Origin: Saccoglossus kowalevskii
Lineage: Eukaryota > Hemichordata > Enteropneusta > Harrimaniidae
Reading direction: 5' to 3'
DNA: 48,736 nucleotides
NCBI RefSeq assembly: GCF_000003605.2
Contig: NW_003120936.1
Location: 77,008 to 125,743 of the forward strand
Shown here one piece after another: positions 1-12,231 of the stretch (positions are counted from its first letter, which is position 1; each line of letters opens with the position of its first letter). A model generated the notes under the pieces. The model had not been told where the DNA came from and made no database searches. It saw only the letters and a list, made by a program, of their open reading frames with translations. Position numbers and translations under genes: made by a program.

Positions 1-426
1 AGTAAAGTCAAAATACAGTTGATAAATGGTGCAGTAAGTCAGCATCAATCACTTTAACTCGAGTGCCGTAACTTTCTGATCTCATTTTTGGTCAAGTTAA
101 TCAAAACTGAAATTAAGTTTTGCGGATACTTCAAGCTCCAGAAGCCAGACTGAATTTTGTAAAATCATCACTCACAACTGACATTCATATAGAATTTGCC
201 ATGACATGAAAAATAAATTCATATTTCATGCATCCATGAGAATTTGTGACATTTCAAGTAATCGGAAAACCTGTGTTTCCCTTAAAAAATTATAGCGCAT
301 GGGTTAATTAGTAGCTTTCAGGAATTGACATAATGGGCATCAAAATCTGTAGCAGAGTTTTATTTCCTTTATTTGAAGAGAAATATTTTCCTGATAAAAT
401 ACATGTAGTTAAGACAAGAAACTTAC

Positions 427-3400
427 CTTGTACAGCATTCTAACGCCTTCAGCCAGTGTGCGTTATCATTGAACACACAACATAATTGTTCACAGGCTAG
501 CAGTACTTTCTCAGCTGCAGAGTACCATCCAGCTTCCGTAAAGAATCCACCTGTGAAGGATAAGAGGTCACGCCTGTTGCCTAGCTTGGTCTAATTCCAG
601 GGTTACTGATCTAGAAAATAACCCTGGGGCACGACTGAATATATGTACGCAGAACTTTATTTCCCCTTTGACTAGCAGAGAACTTTGTCCAACACTGATC
701 AAAATAAATATGTAATCTGCATAACATTAGTTCAGTCTCATTGTTAAATTTAATATGGTCAAATCAAATCAATACCCTCTATTGTTGTTTTATATATTCA
801 AAATTGTATCATGCCTGAATGAAAGTTTCAATGCAACTTTCCATTGTCCAAGTTTTACTTTTCCAAACCAGCAATCTAAACATGGCAACACCCTAAATAA
901 TACGCTTCTGATGCAAGGAAATCTGTTAATGAGACACAATTATTGCGCATTTTGGAACCAGGAGAAAATAGTGAAATTGTGGCGCAATCAAATATATCAG
1001 TTAAATTCAGTGAGTGACATTTAAAACTAGACTTAAATTCACACAACATACTAGAGGAGAAAATGATAACAGAGAAGAGGATTCAGAGATAAAAACTATT
1101 AAGTGGACACATTTCATGTTCGGTACAAAGTTAGTCTAGTGAAACTGAGCAGATGTGCAGCTGTACAAGCTGACTGTTACACTGTACAGATCACTTTATT
1201 CACAGTGTTATGTTTGAATACAATGATATATCAGCATAAATGTATCCAACACACCCATTACTGAAGGCTATTCACCAACAGAGGTCAAAGGTTACAATCA
1301 CGCCTGTAATGTCAATAGAGTGCTTTGCAGTGCTCTATTAAATGTCTCTTTTATGTGATTGTGATAATTATACAAAGATAAATATATGGATTTAATGAAT
1401 GTAATCAGAAACACCTGAGGCAGATCTGTTAGCCAGGTAAAAACGAATACACAAGTCAGCAGTTCTGAAGGAAAAATAACATCAGGGCCTTGCTTAACAA
1501 TATCAAGCTCTTTTTATTTTATTGAAGATTTACATTCATTTTGTATCTGACTTACGGTATACGTGACAACAGAATAATTTATGTGTATTTACAATGAATG
1601 CGTGCCTGATATAATATACAGTTACACTTTTATTTGGATATGAATGAGAAATATGGTTAGAGGTCATGATACCCATGCTGGCACTCATAGTCTAAACATA
1701 CATGTTCTAGGTTTTAACACTACACATCCCTGACATAAATATGCATTGTGAAAGTATTTATATGAAAATAATTAATACAGGTGTATGTATGTTTTAAAAT
1801 AACAAAATTGTTATATTGACTATAGCCTATTTTTGGAAATATAAAGCAAAGGCTAAATTCGAATGATGTATATACATTCAATTGTATGTAGATGTTTCAG
1901 AACAGCTTTTTACACCTGTTTTAATTTGATGTGTCAGTGTGATTCTGTGTGCATTTTTGGGACACAGGTACATACTGTGAAATATGTCTCTTTAGCTAGC
2001 ATGTTACTTTAGCTACTTTAGCAAATGTGTTATATCCCTAACTCAAAATGTTGCTAATTTAAAACAAGCAGCCTCTCGGCAGAGATAACTTCGCTGTTAG
2101 CAATGCACATTTCAATTAGGGAATCAAAAATCCATCACGAAATGAACAAATCTGAGATCAGATCACATGATGTACCTCTAAGTATAAGTATCAAAGCCAT
2201 CAAGTCAAAAATATCACTTTTTACCATAAATTACAGAATTGAAGATATCAACATGAAAAGAACAATCAGAGAGAGGTCCACATGTATAATATCAAAGCAT
2301 TCAGACTTTCAACAAAAAGTCGAAAATATCACTTTTTATCAAAATTAACAATAATATTCACCAAAATAAGGAATTAAAGATATCATCAAGAAATGAACAA
2401 ATCTAAGTGAGATCTACCCGAGGTTTGTAGTTTTCAAAGAAGCAGTCGAAAAGTAAAAAATTGACATGAACGACGACAGACAATCACTCATAGGACAAGT
2501 TCTGCTTAACATAGTTGACAGTGTAGCAAAAAAGTATATTCTCACAGTGAGATTGTTGACACTAGCTAAATTGGGTTTCTGTTAATTCATGTAAAATAAC
2601 GACTAGGTCAAAATAACATCCACTAAAACATCATGTCGATATTTCAACCTGTTTTAGAGTGTTTGCTTGCATTATTTCAATAATGCCCTGAACGAATAAT
2701 TTTGCATTAACATGACATTTCATATTGTTGCTTTTTATTTAGAATCTTTTAATTGCTTTTTTTGCACGGTGCTAGGGAACAAATATAGCTCTGCTGTAAA
2801 AAAAACATCTACCAGTACTAATGATGCTAACTACTGACTCACTAAGGTCAAGGGATTTTACATACATTGAAGGCACTTAAATATAACACTTAAGACATTG
2901 CAGTGTGATGATTGTGATACTTTAAATATAATTTATAAACATCTAGAAACACAAATTAATGACGACACATGGAACATGATGCCTGCTTCATTCTTCAATT
3001 GCAACATTGGTATTTAATTAAAAATAATAATAAAATAAGTTTATTCTCCTTATTATAACCAATAGAATAATAGAATCAAAAACTAAATACAATGCAAGAA
3101 CATAAGTGAGAATAGGATCAGAAAAAAGCCGTCAGGTGACTGCTAATCTAGTCCATTCCCATCTTCTTAAATAGTCATAATAATTAATTAGGGCTTGTCG
3201 AAGAAATAGCGAAAGAAAAAAAGAAAAAAAAATATATAGATATGTAATTCATTTAAACAATACTGAATTCCCACAGCATTATATTGGATGAGAAGATAAT
3301 GCAAGATAATGTGCCACACCCTTCTCCAAACCCAGCATGACTCTGTGGGGGATTCATTATTGTTGTTATAAATTACCACTACAGATATCAAACGAATTAG

Positions 3401-6400
3401 TAAAATTTTGGCTTTTAGTTGAAATGAATTTACTAGCGAATAATAATGTAATAATATAGACAATAACATCATAACAATTAATTTTGATAGTAGTGATTAA
3501 TAATATCTAATAGATACAATTTGATGTAATACATGTAAATGAGAAAATTCATGTAATAAGCTACAGAGGTTGTCAATTGAGTTGGTATATTCATTGATGA
3601 ATCTGGCCTTGAACTAGTTCTTACCTAATGAATAACTGAGTGTACCAAACCATTGTAATGTCACGAATGAATAGACACATAATGTATTGTCTTACCTAGA
3701 GCATACCCAAGAGCTATAGTTTTATCAACATCATCTCGGTTCATTACCCTAGCAACTGACTCACAACATCCGCAATACTCATCACATAATACTGTTGTCA
3801 CTTTCACACCATGATCCATCAATGCTTGAAAACAATGATGTAACTTATGCCTGAAATACAATGAAGGATGTAACTTAAAAAGGATTTAACTTAAAACAAT
3901 GTAAAGGTCACACAAAAAACAATTAACCTGACACAGCATCTACCATTGCCATATAAGGAATACATGTCATACTTCAATTTGGGAGGGAACAGCTGTATCA
4001 TGGAGATGGCATTTGAAATAGCAGAGATAAACACGATAAATTATAAATATGGATTGGATAACCTTATGACTCATGACAATCTAGAGAAGGCACAATCCTT
4101 TTACATGCAAGCTTTGCATTTCCTCTTTAAACATACTTTTCTCCAGACAAAGCCAATTAATTTTACCAATGTTTATTAATTAATGCCGTCATGTTGATTC
4201 ATAAAAAACAATAACCAGGAAATAATTTTGTTAATAAAAAACATAGAAGTCTTTAAACACTATTGTTGGATTAAAAAAAACAATAACAAAAAAATTACAT
4301 AATGGACCTTTATGATCACCATGGAATCGCCCTCGTCTTAAGTCAAACTCTTTTGATCTTGAAGGTAACAAAATGGAATGGAAAAATTACAGGGGTAATG
4401 GAATTTGTGGAGTCTGCAATCAGGGCACAGACGACATTTACTACTTTCTGTATCTTTGTAGGTCATCTAATCATATCTAATCAAGAAATGAGTTTTATTT
4501 AATATTAGAAATCAAGTTGAATCTTCATCACTAAATAAATAGTTTTTTTTTCAGGGGGGGTTGAATTATAGGTTCAATTTCCTGTTTGGTGATACACTAT
4601 GGAACATAAATGAAAATGTGGGAAATACCTCATCAGCTTTAATTAGGAAATATGATTTATGGCAATATGGAAAAGAAATGATGAATGTAATTTAAAGCTA
4701 TGTATTACTGTTTTCATGGTGCCAATACAAAGGTTGAAAAAATATTATTATTGATATTATTATTATAGACAAATAATAGAGGGTGATTAAAAGAAAATAC
4801 TGTGAGAAATTATCATTATTTTTAAGCCGGTGTACTAGTGTTCAAGTGCGTCTCACAAGTAATGGCAGACATGTTAAATATTGATTAATTATTAAGTGAA
4901 ATACAGATAAACTGACCATATACCTTTTATCATTGACACGTAAAACCTTGGAAAATATTTCTAATTCACAGAACTCCATTCCCAGCTGACAGAGCCTACC
5001 TTGCGTGTAGAGCTGCAATTGACATGAAAACAGATGGGTTTAGGTTGCGGCAAGAATTGCATGGATGTACAACTGTAGACGGTAATTCAATCTCATTCGT
5101 CATACTAAGCTCAAATTAAACCCACTGTAGTTGCGTTTATAAGTCAGAGATTAATTAATCTCTACTTGAATCACATGCAGTTAAATAATTTACAAATGTC
5201 TTCTCAGAGTTGTGATATATTAATTCTAAAAGCTTGTATGTAAGTTAAGGCATGCTAGCTAGTAATTTCCTGTGATGGGAGATTTAGGCAAAAATGGCAC
5301 AGTGGAAATTGACCTTGGTGGTAAAGATGGCACACTCCCTTGTGGCAAGACATTGTCCAACAAATAAAAGCAAAGACTGTGTTTCTTAATTTATCATAGC
5401 ATTCATTTTGTAGTACATTATTTACCTGAAAATATTGACTTACTTTAGTAGCCATGCTAATTTTTTTTTTATAAATTTGACGAAAATGATGAACGCACAA
5501 CTATTAATATAAAATCAATATTCCATTATTTTAAAGAAGTTTAATAAAAAATTATTAGCTTTTACTAAAAAAAACTGCTCACACGCATAGTATTAGTATG
5601 AGCTAAGAATGAACAAGTAGGAGTTAACTATAACTATACATTTTGATACGTTATTTCTTGCATAGCAACCAAAAATAGACTGACGATAAAACTTTGTACT
5701 ACTTCCTGTTATTTTGCAACTTGCACTTTCTGCGTATACATTGTTATTGTTCTATAGTGATGGAACTAAAATGTATACATCGGTTACTGTACTGAGAAAA
5801 CGAAATTAAAAAGACTGGAGATATGTATATTCTTAGTAGGTTTAGTTTCCCACAGGAAGGACTGCGTTCATACTAAACGCAACGTGGGTGTAAGTTGCGT
5901 CTAGAAATCAAACTGATAAAGATCACATGATCTTGCATTCACACCAGCAATTCTTGCAAGAGGTGTAAATATGGTAGGTGATGGATAATGTCTAGTAGAT
6001 GTGGCAATGGTTTGGTTGGCCATATAATTGTTTTTTTTGTGTACTATTTTAATCAAGCAATAATAGTTAACAATTATGGGCCATGTAAAATGTCATAATA
6101 AACATGTATGTAAGTTTAAATTGTATACATTGATCAATTAGCAACCTAAACTGCTTTAAAATTATGCATACAGCGCAAGCCTGCCTAACTGTCAAATGAC
6201 TAACTTTCACTGGGTTTAAATTTTGTTGATTTCCCATTTCAAGCATATTCAGTGGGTTTTAAATATGTCTGTCCATATATGTGCATGCTAGCCAATTGAA
6301 AATCAATTTGTAAAACAAAATGCTGTGTATGAAATTATTTACCAAACCTGAACTAAATCTGCACATACTGTACAAAATGATGAGATCAAGTTCAAAGACA

Positions 6401-7846
6401 GAAATGCCTGATTTTGATTCACTTTAGCACTAATATGGCATTCTTAAATTGAATCAAATAAGCAAAATTTGATTAAATTGTCTAGTTACATATAAGAATA
6501 GTTTAGGGGAAATCTGTCTTTTACTAGAGGCAACAAGCCTTATATGCTTCCATGAAGTTCAAGCCCTGCTGTGGTTATCTTGTATACATGCACATGAAGT
6601 TACTGAAATCCTTATAACCAAAACTTTAAAGAAACTTGTGAAGCGCCATTAACAATTATTTTCAAGTGTAAAAATGTTGGTATTCCAACTCTCTGTATAA
6701 GAATGATGCCATTGCAGCAGTGAGAATTCAATATGGATCCATACTACAGTAGTGACAGTGATCAATTTATTTCCATTATTAGCAGCAGACATGTCACTAC
6801 CCATAGCTCAATTTATTAAGGCCAGTTTTGATACCAGACAGTAAAATCTTCTTTCTGTGTTTAATGAGAAATACTTTGAAGCTTTGTGTTTTTCTTTGCT
6901 AATTTCTTGTGTTGTTTTTTATGACCATTTTTATCTTCTTTAGGAGATACAACAAGTTAATAAATAAATAAATATTATTATTATTATTGCAATAAAATAT
7001 AACACAACATGTGCACAAAACTCCAACATACTAGAATACACGCATCCACAGCCATCTAAGGTCCTTGATGAAATGTCCATTGAAATGTCCAAAATTAGAA
7101 GTTTTAGCTGGTCGAATTGTGTATGGTTTAACCATGGAACTAAACCTTTTTTTAGCTCCATGGTTTAACACACTCATATGCTCTTTTTAAATGACAAGAG
7201 AATTTTGAGGAGGCACAAGAAAACATGCATTGACCCATTCCATCCATAGTCATGTTCAATATTTTTACATTTTAAACAAATTTGAAAAAGATCAGAATGT
7301 AATTTATAAATGATACTGAAATAAATTAATGTTACAGACGGTGTAATTTTTTGGAACCTGAGAGATTGGGTTGTCGAGTTTGTCTGCCAGTTACTGAAGA
7401 GATTGTATTACCCGATATTAATGTATTCTGCTGTGTTCTTGTCTGAGGACATTTAAATATATCGAATAAAACATTCACGCAAATAAAGATACACCTGGCA
7501 CTGCTGCTGGTATACTCGTGGTGGACGAACAGCCACAGACTACATTCGTACTGTTGTCAACGTCACAGTTTTACAAATGAGTCAAGGGTGCATTCCCGTG
7601 TTCTTATCTATGTGTATCCTCGCCCTTTCCATAATCCTGGGACATTTCCGGATGCTGCACTGTACACAATTCGAATTTTAAATTAGACGGCAAATTGACA
7701 CCTACCTTGTAATATATATCAAATTGTATATTTTCCGGCAGAAACCTGAGTTCTTTTCGAAACCTTGAATATCTAGAAACTAGTGCCCGGATCGCTGAAT
7801 CATACAGCGACTCGGGCATCCACTCCAACAAACTTGCAGCTGCCAT
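427..7846 (-). CDS. APPBP2: APPBP2 orthologue, exons 1-4 (5' part of gene; continues beyond left edge)
   Basis: Amyloid protein-binding protein 2 (PAT1) is a TPR-type protein that binds the APP cytoplasmic tail and microtubules. It is also described as a CUL2 ubiquitin-ligase substrate receptor. Minus-strand exons: exon 1 7706-7846 (47 codons, start ATG at 7846-7844), exon 2 4924-5012, exon 3 3696-3850, exon 4 427-550. All have GT donors and AG acceptors, and the phases join (0, 2, 1, 2). Together they encode 169 residues of a family usually near 585. Diagnostic stretches are LPENIQFDIYYK (exon 1), QGRLCQLGMEFCELE (exon 2), HHCFQALMDHGVKV (exon 3) and EAGWYSAAEKVLLAC (exon 4), all close to the vertebrate protein. 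An in-frame upstream ATG (7873-7871) exists, but MAAAS at 7846 matches the family start. The TPR-rich C-terminal two thirds lie off the left edge. I am very sure of the identity. Confidence 0.97.
551..3695 (-). other. APPBP2 intron 3
   Basis: This intron of about 3.1 kb lies between coding exons 3 and 4. The donor after CTAG at 3696 reads GTAAGA, and the acceptor before 550 reads TTCACAG. It is AT-rich with no exon-like sequence that I could support. It contains a diverged copy of the tandem-core element (about 2064-2532), listed separately. The short open frames at 755-1024, 2103-2348 and 3188-3472 look like chance. Confidence 0.85.
2064..2532 (+). mobile_element. Tandem-core element, copy 1 (diverged)
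   Basis: It begins with ACAAGCAGCC and a left terminal motif AACTTCGCTGTTAGCAATGC. It ends with GTTGACAGTGTAGCAAAAA. Both ends align with copies at 14015-14810 and 15206-15902. Inside are about one and a half units of the same roughly 157-bp core (phrases such as AAAATATCACTTTTTACCA and GAGAGGTCCACATGTA). No coding capacity is seen, so it is a non-autonomous element. It sits in APPBP2 intron 3. Confidence 0.8.
4518..4767 (+). mobile_element. Dispersed repeat with (ATT)n tail, copy A
   Basis: These 250 bp match 42486-42726 nearly base for base, from TGAATCTTCATCACTA through GGTTCAATTTCC and CATGGTGCCAATACAAAGG to an ATT-rich tail. Homology stops abruptly at both ends. A one-sided simple-sequence tail is typical of a SINE or a short 3' fragment of a LINE. 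GGTTCAATTTCC faintly resembles a pol III B box, but no convincing A box is visible. It lies in APPBP2 intron 2. Confidence 0.8.
5013..7705 (-). other. APPBP2 intron 1
   Basis: This intron of about 2.7 kb has donor GTAGGT after codon 47 and acceptor AATTGCAG before CTCTAC at 5012. It holds an (AATA)n/(ATT)n simple repeat near 6958-6990 and an imperfect hairpin at 7126-7169. I see no other gene in it. Confidence 0.8.
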
Positions 7847-7960
7847 GTTTGTTTGGCATACGGACTCGATCATTTTCGGTAAACTTCGGGAAACACTCGT
7901 GACTGGTCGTCTGCGCAGTCATTTCGATCGAACGTAATTACGTATGGATCAATGGCCTAA
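7847..7960 (-). promoter_or_regulatory. APPBP2 proximal promoter / 5' UTR
   Basis: CpG dinucleotides are locally enriched immediately upstream of the APPBP2 start (for example CTCGTGACTGGTCGTCTGCGCAG and ATTTCGATCGAACG), against an otherwise CpG-poor background. No TATA box is evident. A TGCGCA core resembling half of an NRF1 site is present. The boundary is approximate and the assignment rests on position and composition. Confidence 0.45.
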
Positions 7961-10012
7961 TTCCTGAAGCAAAAGTTCCAAATTTAGCAACTTGAGATTG
8001 TAAATGGAAGCGATTTTACACGATTTTACTACTAGTAATTCTGTATGGGGTGAGGTGGACCTGGAGGGTGGACAGAAATATGATTGTTTTACATTGTAAT
8101 ATTTTTACTACACGTAATAGATAGGTGATTATTCAGTACAGTCGGCGAGAGATGTACTTTGAAAGTGAACTTCTCGTGACGAAATACATTTTACCGGTCT
8201 AGAAAGTTGGATTGACTAATTTGAACTAAGATGGGAAATTGAAAGCTGTTCAGAGAAGTTCATAACCAGTTCCCCACACACATATATAAATGCATAATAT
8301 ATTTAATTTTACTTAGACTTTAGTCTTTTATGTATTTTCTTTTGTCTCGTGTGTGTACGTGTGTTTTATTATAATTAATGTCTTTTGACCACAGATAATG
8401 TAACAAAACATATTATTTAGTGTCAAATATACTATACTATAAACACACAGTGACGCCTTGTTGCCCCACATCTTTTTGGGAAATGTTTTTATTTATTTTT
8501 TTGACCACGAAATATTTCTGTGTATTCCCCCTCTGCCTAGATTCATATCATGTGATGACAAATTCGATATTAAACGGGTATCCTAAAAAAATAGGAAGAT
8601 AATCACTCAAAAAATCTCAAAATCTTTCTGCGCTCAAGAGATTGCGTACAATTATCCTTACAAAATGGAATAGAATATAATTGTTTTCCGATGGAATGAC
8701 TTGCATGTTCTGGTCGAATGTAAAATAATGTTATTATAAGTCCACGCAGAAAAAAACAATAAGGCCACCGTATATGAAATCCACTGGAAATGGTAATGTT
8801 TTCTATGGTGATTGATATGAATGCGAATATAGTTTCAAAATATCGAACGGAACAATTAACATTAATCACTTCTGATCAGTGCGATTCAGACAAGATGGCA
8901 TTTTTTATTGATTTGATATTAATTTTTCCACTGATTTACCTCAATCTGAAATGTTCACATATTCTTGATTAATTCAAAAAATATTAATTCTAGACAGATT
9001 TGTTAACACAAAATATGGTCACTCTACTTGCTATAAAATATGCATACGAGTATTCAGAAAGCTGCTGGTAATTTAAAAACGTGTTTTTCTTTCTTCTTCA
9101 GTTCGTTCATAAAATAGTTTCATTTGGATTTTGGTCTCAAAAGAGTTTTGATAAAAAGTAACAAAGAAATTGCCCGAACACTGTTTTTTTTAAGTTCAGC
9201 TAAGGCTGGTCATCATTTACTGTGTAAAACATCTGCTTGAGTTTGGAAACGTTTCTAACCACATTATACACCCACTGTATTTATAAACTAATTAATAAGT
9301 TACCCGGCAATAGAACAGTTGTATAAATCAGCGTGAGCATCAGTAAAAGGAAACTGGTAAAAGGCCGAGAGCTGACTCAATTGACCAATAAAAACTATAT
9401 ACCAAATTTGGAGAGGAATGCAATAATACGTCGTATGTATGTTATCAATTCATTGAGCGGTAAATGACATCAATATCATTAATCATAAGTTTGGAAATGA
9501 TTAGTAATTATTCACTTGCAAATGAAGAGTTGTCATGACTGAAACATTTCCAGCATGTGATAGATAAGAATATTCTGCTGTATATATTACTTCATCAAAT
9601 AATTCATCGTCAGACTCGCACGGTTTCTTAGACGGCCAGTTTTGACCGTTTTATAATGGTTGGCTTGCGATGATGTTAATAAATTACAATTCTTATAATA
9701 TACATATATATATGTCAGAGGTGCATTACTTGGGCTACGATCTTTTGACATGACGTAGGCGGTTTGTAATAAAACAATAAAACATGTATTACCACATTCA
9801 TAGTGAAACAATATAGTACTTCGAAAATGTACAGAAAATATAGTTATCGTAATCCGTCATATCGCGAGCAGCTATTTTGATCCACCTGGACAACTCAGTA
9901 TCCTAGTTACCTCGGGCATGCGCATTCGCATTTTTTTTTTGGAGTTGGAACGCTTATGCTAGAGCGAGATTGAAATGGGGTCTTGGTATCATGTCACCGT
10001 AGTTGCAAACCC
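7961..10012. other. Intergenic flank upstream of APPBP2
   Basis: No gene can be supported here. It is mostly AT-rich unique-looking sequence. Near 9912-9930 there is GGGCATGCGCATTCGCA, which resembles an NRF1-type promoter site, followed by an A/T tract and then the assembly gap. A promoter for a gene hidden in the gap is possible but unproven. Confidence 0.5.
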
Positions 10013-10628
10013 NNNNNNNNNNNNNNNNNNNNNNNNNNNNNNNNNNNNNNNNNNNNNNNNNNNNNNNNNNNNNNNNNNNNNNNNNNNNNNNNNNNNNNNN
10101 NNNNNNNNNNNNNNNNNNNNNNNNNNNNNNNNNNNNNNNNNNNNNNNNNNNNNNNNNNNNNNNNNNNNNNNNNNNNNNNNNNNNNNNNNNNNNNNNNNNN
10201 NNNNNNNNNNNNNNNNNNNNNNNNNNNNNNNNNNNNNNNNNNNNNNNNNNNNNNNNNNNNNNNNNNNNNNNNNNNNNNNNNNNNNNNNNNNNNNNNNNNN
10301 NNNNNNNNNNNNNNNNNNNNNNNNNNNNNNNNNNNNNNNNNNNNNNNNNNNNNNNNNNNNNNNNNNNNNNNNNNNNNNNNNNNNNNNNNNNNNNNNNNNN
10401 NNNNNNNNNNNNNNNNNNNNNNNNNNNNNNNNNNNNNNNNNNNNNNNNNNNNNNNNNNNNNNNNNNNNNNNNNNNNNNNNNNNNNNNNNNNNNNNNNNNN
10501 NNNNNNNNNNNNNNNNNNNNNNNNNNNNNNNNNNNNNNNNNNNNNNNNNNNNNNNNNNNNNNNNNNNNNNNNNNNNNNNNNNNNNNNNNNNNNNNNNNNN
10601 NNNNNNNNNNNNNNNNNNNNNNNNNNNN
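10013..10628. other. Assembly gap (616 N)
   Basis: These are unresolved bases. The retroelement remnant on the right runs directly into the gap, so the gap probably hides repeat sequence. All long open frames reported through it are artefacts. Confidence 0.99.
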
Positions 10629-10998
10629 CATGATGACACGAGTTCATTTCTTTTGTTTAATGTGAGTGGTGGGGTCTAAAAATTATGATGAATTTTCTTT
10701 CAAACATAAAATACATCGTTTGCTGGAGCTATTATACGGGCTACCGCGAGCAAGAATTTCCATTGTACTAGTATTTTATATTCAATATCTTTTTCTTTGA
10801 GTGATCAGACGTGTTTACTTAGTTCTGTCGCATTTCTGGAGGCCTGATTGCGAAGTGAGGCCGTGTGGTTTCTGTATCTTGTTTTGAACTCATTACCAGT
10901 AAGTCCGACGTACGTTTCACTGGTGTGCTTGTCTAAATGCGTAACTTCCGCTTGGTATACGACGCCGGACTGCAAACACTTCCCGTCTAGTGGACATG
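10629..10998 (-). pseudogene. Penelope-like retroelement remnant, GIY-YIG endonuclease domain
   Basis: Read on the minus strand from 10996, the sequence gives CPLDGKCLQSGVVYQAEV, then ETYVGLTGNEFKTRYRNH, then ASRNATELSKHV. This is the pattern of the C-terminal GIY-YIG nuclease of Penelope-like elements: GVVY stands for GIY, YVG for YIG, followed by an arginine helix. After a single-base frameshift near 10764 it continues ILARGSPYNSSSKRC with a CxxC pair (C..LC). A TGA replaces the expected tryptophan after HV, and later stops and shifts follow. The piece is clearly dead, lacks the reverse transcriptase part, and runs into the assembly gap on its 3' side. Another GIY-YIG retroelement is the main alternative. 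Confidence 0.83.
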
Positions 10999-11849
10999 TT
11001 GTTTAATTAAACTTTCTATTTAATTCACTCTACGTGCTATAGTTTCGAATTGTGACAGAAATACTTTATTTCCTATTTCCCATACAACCCACACATACCC
11101 GAAACCATACGAATACCCACGTATGCCTTCCCAGTGCATCATCTACATTCGTTCATTTTTCATTTCCAGTAAACAGATCTAGTCAAACTAACAGGAATAC
11201 AACGCTTTAACAGGTGGATGAAGACGGTAACATTCACCAATACAATGACATTTGTAGTTTGCCTTGATATTCCCAACAGTCATCTGCACAACTGCCATTG
11301 ATCTTCATTTAAGGCACTTCAAACTAGTATACTAGTTAGTAAATGATTTCCGATGCGCGAATTGAGAAGCATCCTAGCAGCTGGTCAAGTTGTTGACAGC
11401 TGTAAAATAAACCAAACATTTTGCGTTGAAAGAGTTAAACTTAAATATATACGAGACACTATTTTGTGTAGTACCGTAAAACCAATAGTCAAATCTAGGA
11501 CGATGTCCCGCCTTTGTGAAAATTTATAACTTTCGTTTTGTTTGAATTTACCTTCATGTGCCATTTTGAGTTGAATACAAAGAGAACATCAATAAGTTTT
11601 TGTAAGTTTCAAACTTAGTAACTAAAAAATAACAACGTTGACACTTGACAGAATAAAAAAAAAGATCTGATCGCACGTAGTAACTTGTGTTAGATAAATT
11701 CTCTTATACTATTTCAAACATTAGCTCTTCAACGAAATAAATGCACAACAAGAAACTCAGCATACATATTTGCCTTTGATGAGACTCGATATTCTAACAC
11801 CCAAAAATACCTATAACATTTAAACGTGAAACCTGTTCATAACGTGTGG
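10999..11849. other. Intergenic, nothing recognised
   Basis: AT-rich DNA between the retroelement remnant and the foldback element. I found no exon-like sequence, repeat or RNA gene that I can support. Confidence 0.5.
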
Positions 11850-12231
11850 TCTTGTAATAGACCATTTTCCGTACATTGCGAGAATCACGCGTTATGCGTG
11901 AAATCGAACGTAAAAACAGGACAAACAAAGGTCATAGCGTCGTAGTCGCGTCAAACATCGCGTGGGATTCGACAAACGCGAAAGTATTTTGGGGACATTT
12001 CCATGCTTAATAATGTGCTGTCCACATTTGATGATAGGCAATTTCGATTAAGTAAGGGTATTCGGAAGCAATATTCTTCTGTCGAAGATTGGCCGGTCGG
12101 TGTGAGCTACGCAATAAGGAAATTCGAGTTCAAAATCAAATCGTTCGATTTTTGCGGCAGACGTTCGACGCGCGTCTTTCATGCATCTCGCGAGATCTCG
12201 CAATTGTACGGAAAATCACCTATTGTAAAAG
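11850..12231. mobile_element. CpG-rich foldback / MITE-like element
   Basis: The two ends are inverted copies of each other. The left end reads AATAGACCATTTTCCGTACA then TTGCGAGA. The right end, read on the minus strand, reads AATAGGTGATTTTCCGTACA then ATTGCGAGA. Arms are about 35 bp with a few mismatches and the element is about 380 bp. The interior is very rich in CpG (GTCGTAGTCGCG, GACGCGCGTC) compared with its flanks. The right arm contains the palindrome TCTCGCGAGA at 12186-12195. The open frame starting at 12003 lies mostly inside it and is probably not a gene. Confidence 0.75.

Noticed and set aside
4518-4767. tRNA-derived SINE with pol III promoter
   Set aside because: Only a weak B-box-like GGTTCAATTTCC was seen and no A box, so the tRNA origin is not claimed. 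No tRNA gene was found anywhere in the window.
7847-7873. Upstream in-frame ATG of APPBP2
   Set aside because: The vertebrate protein starts at the equivalent of MAAAS; the extra nine residues have no counterpart.
9954-10679. Six long open frames of over 200 codons
   Set aside because: They consist almost entirely of N bases in the gap 10013-10628.
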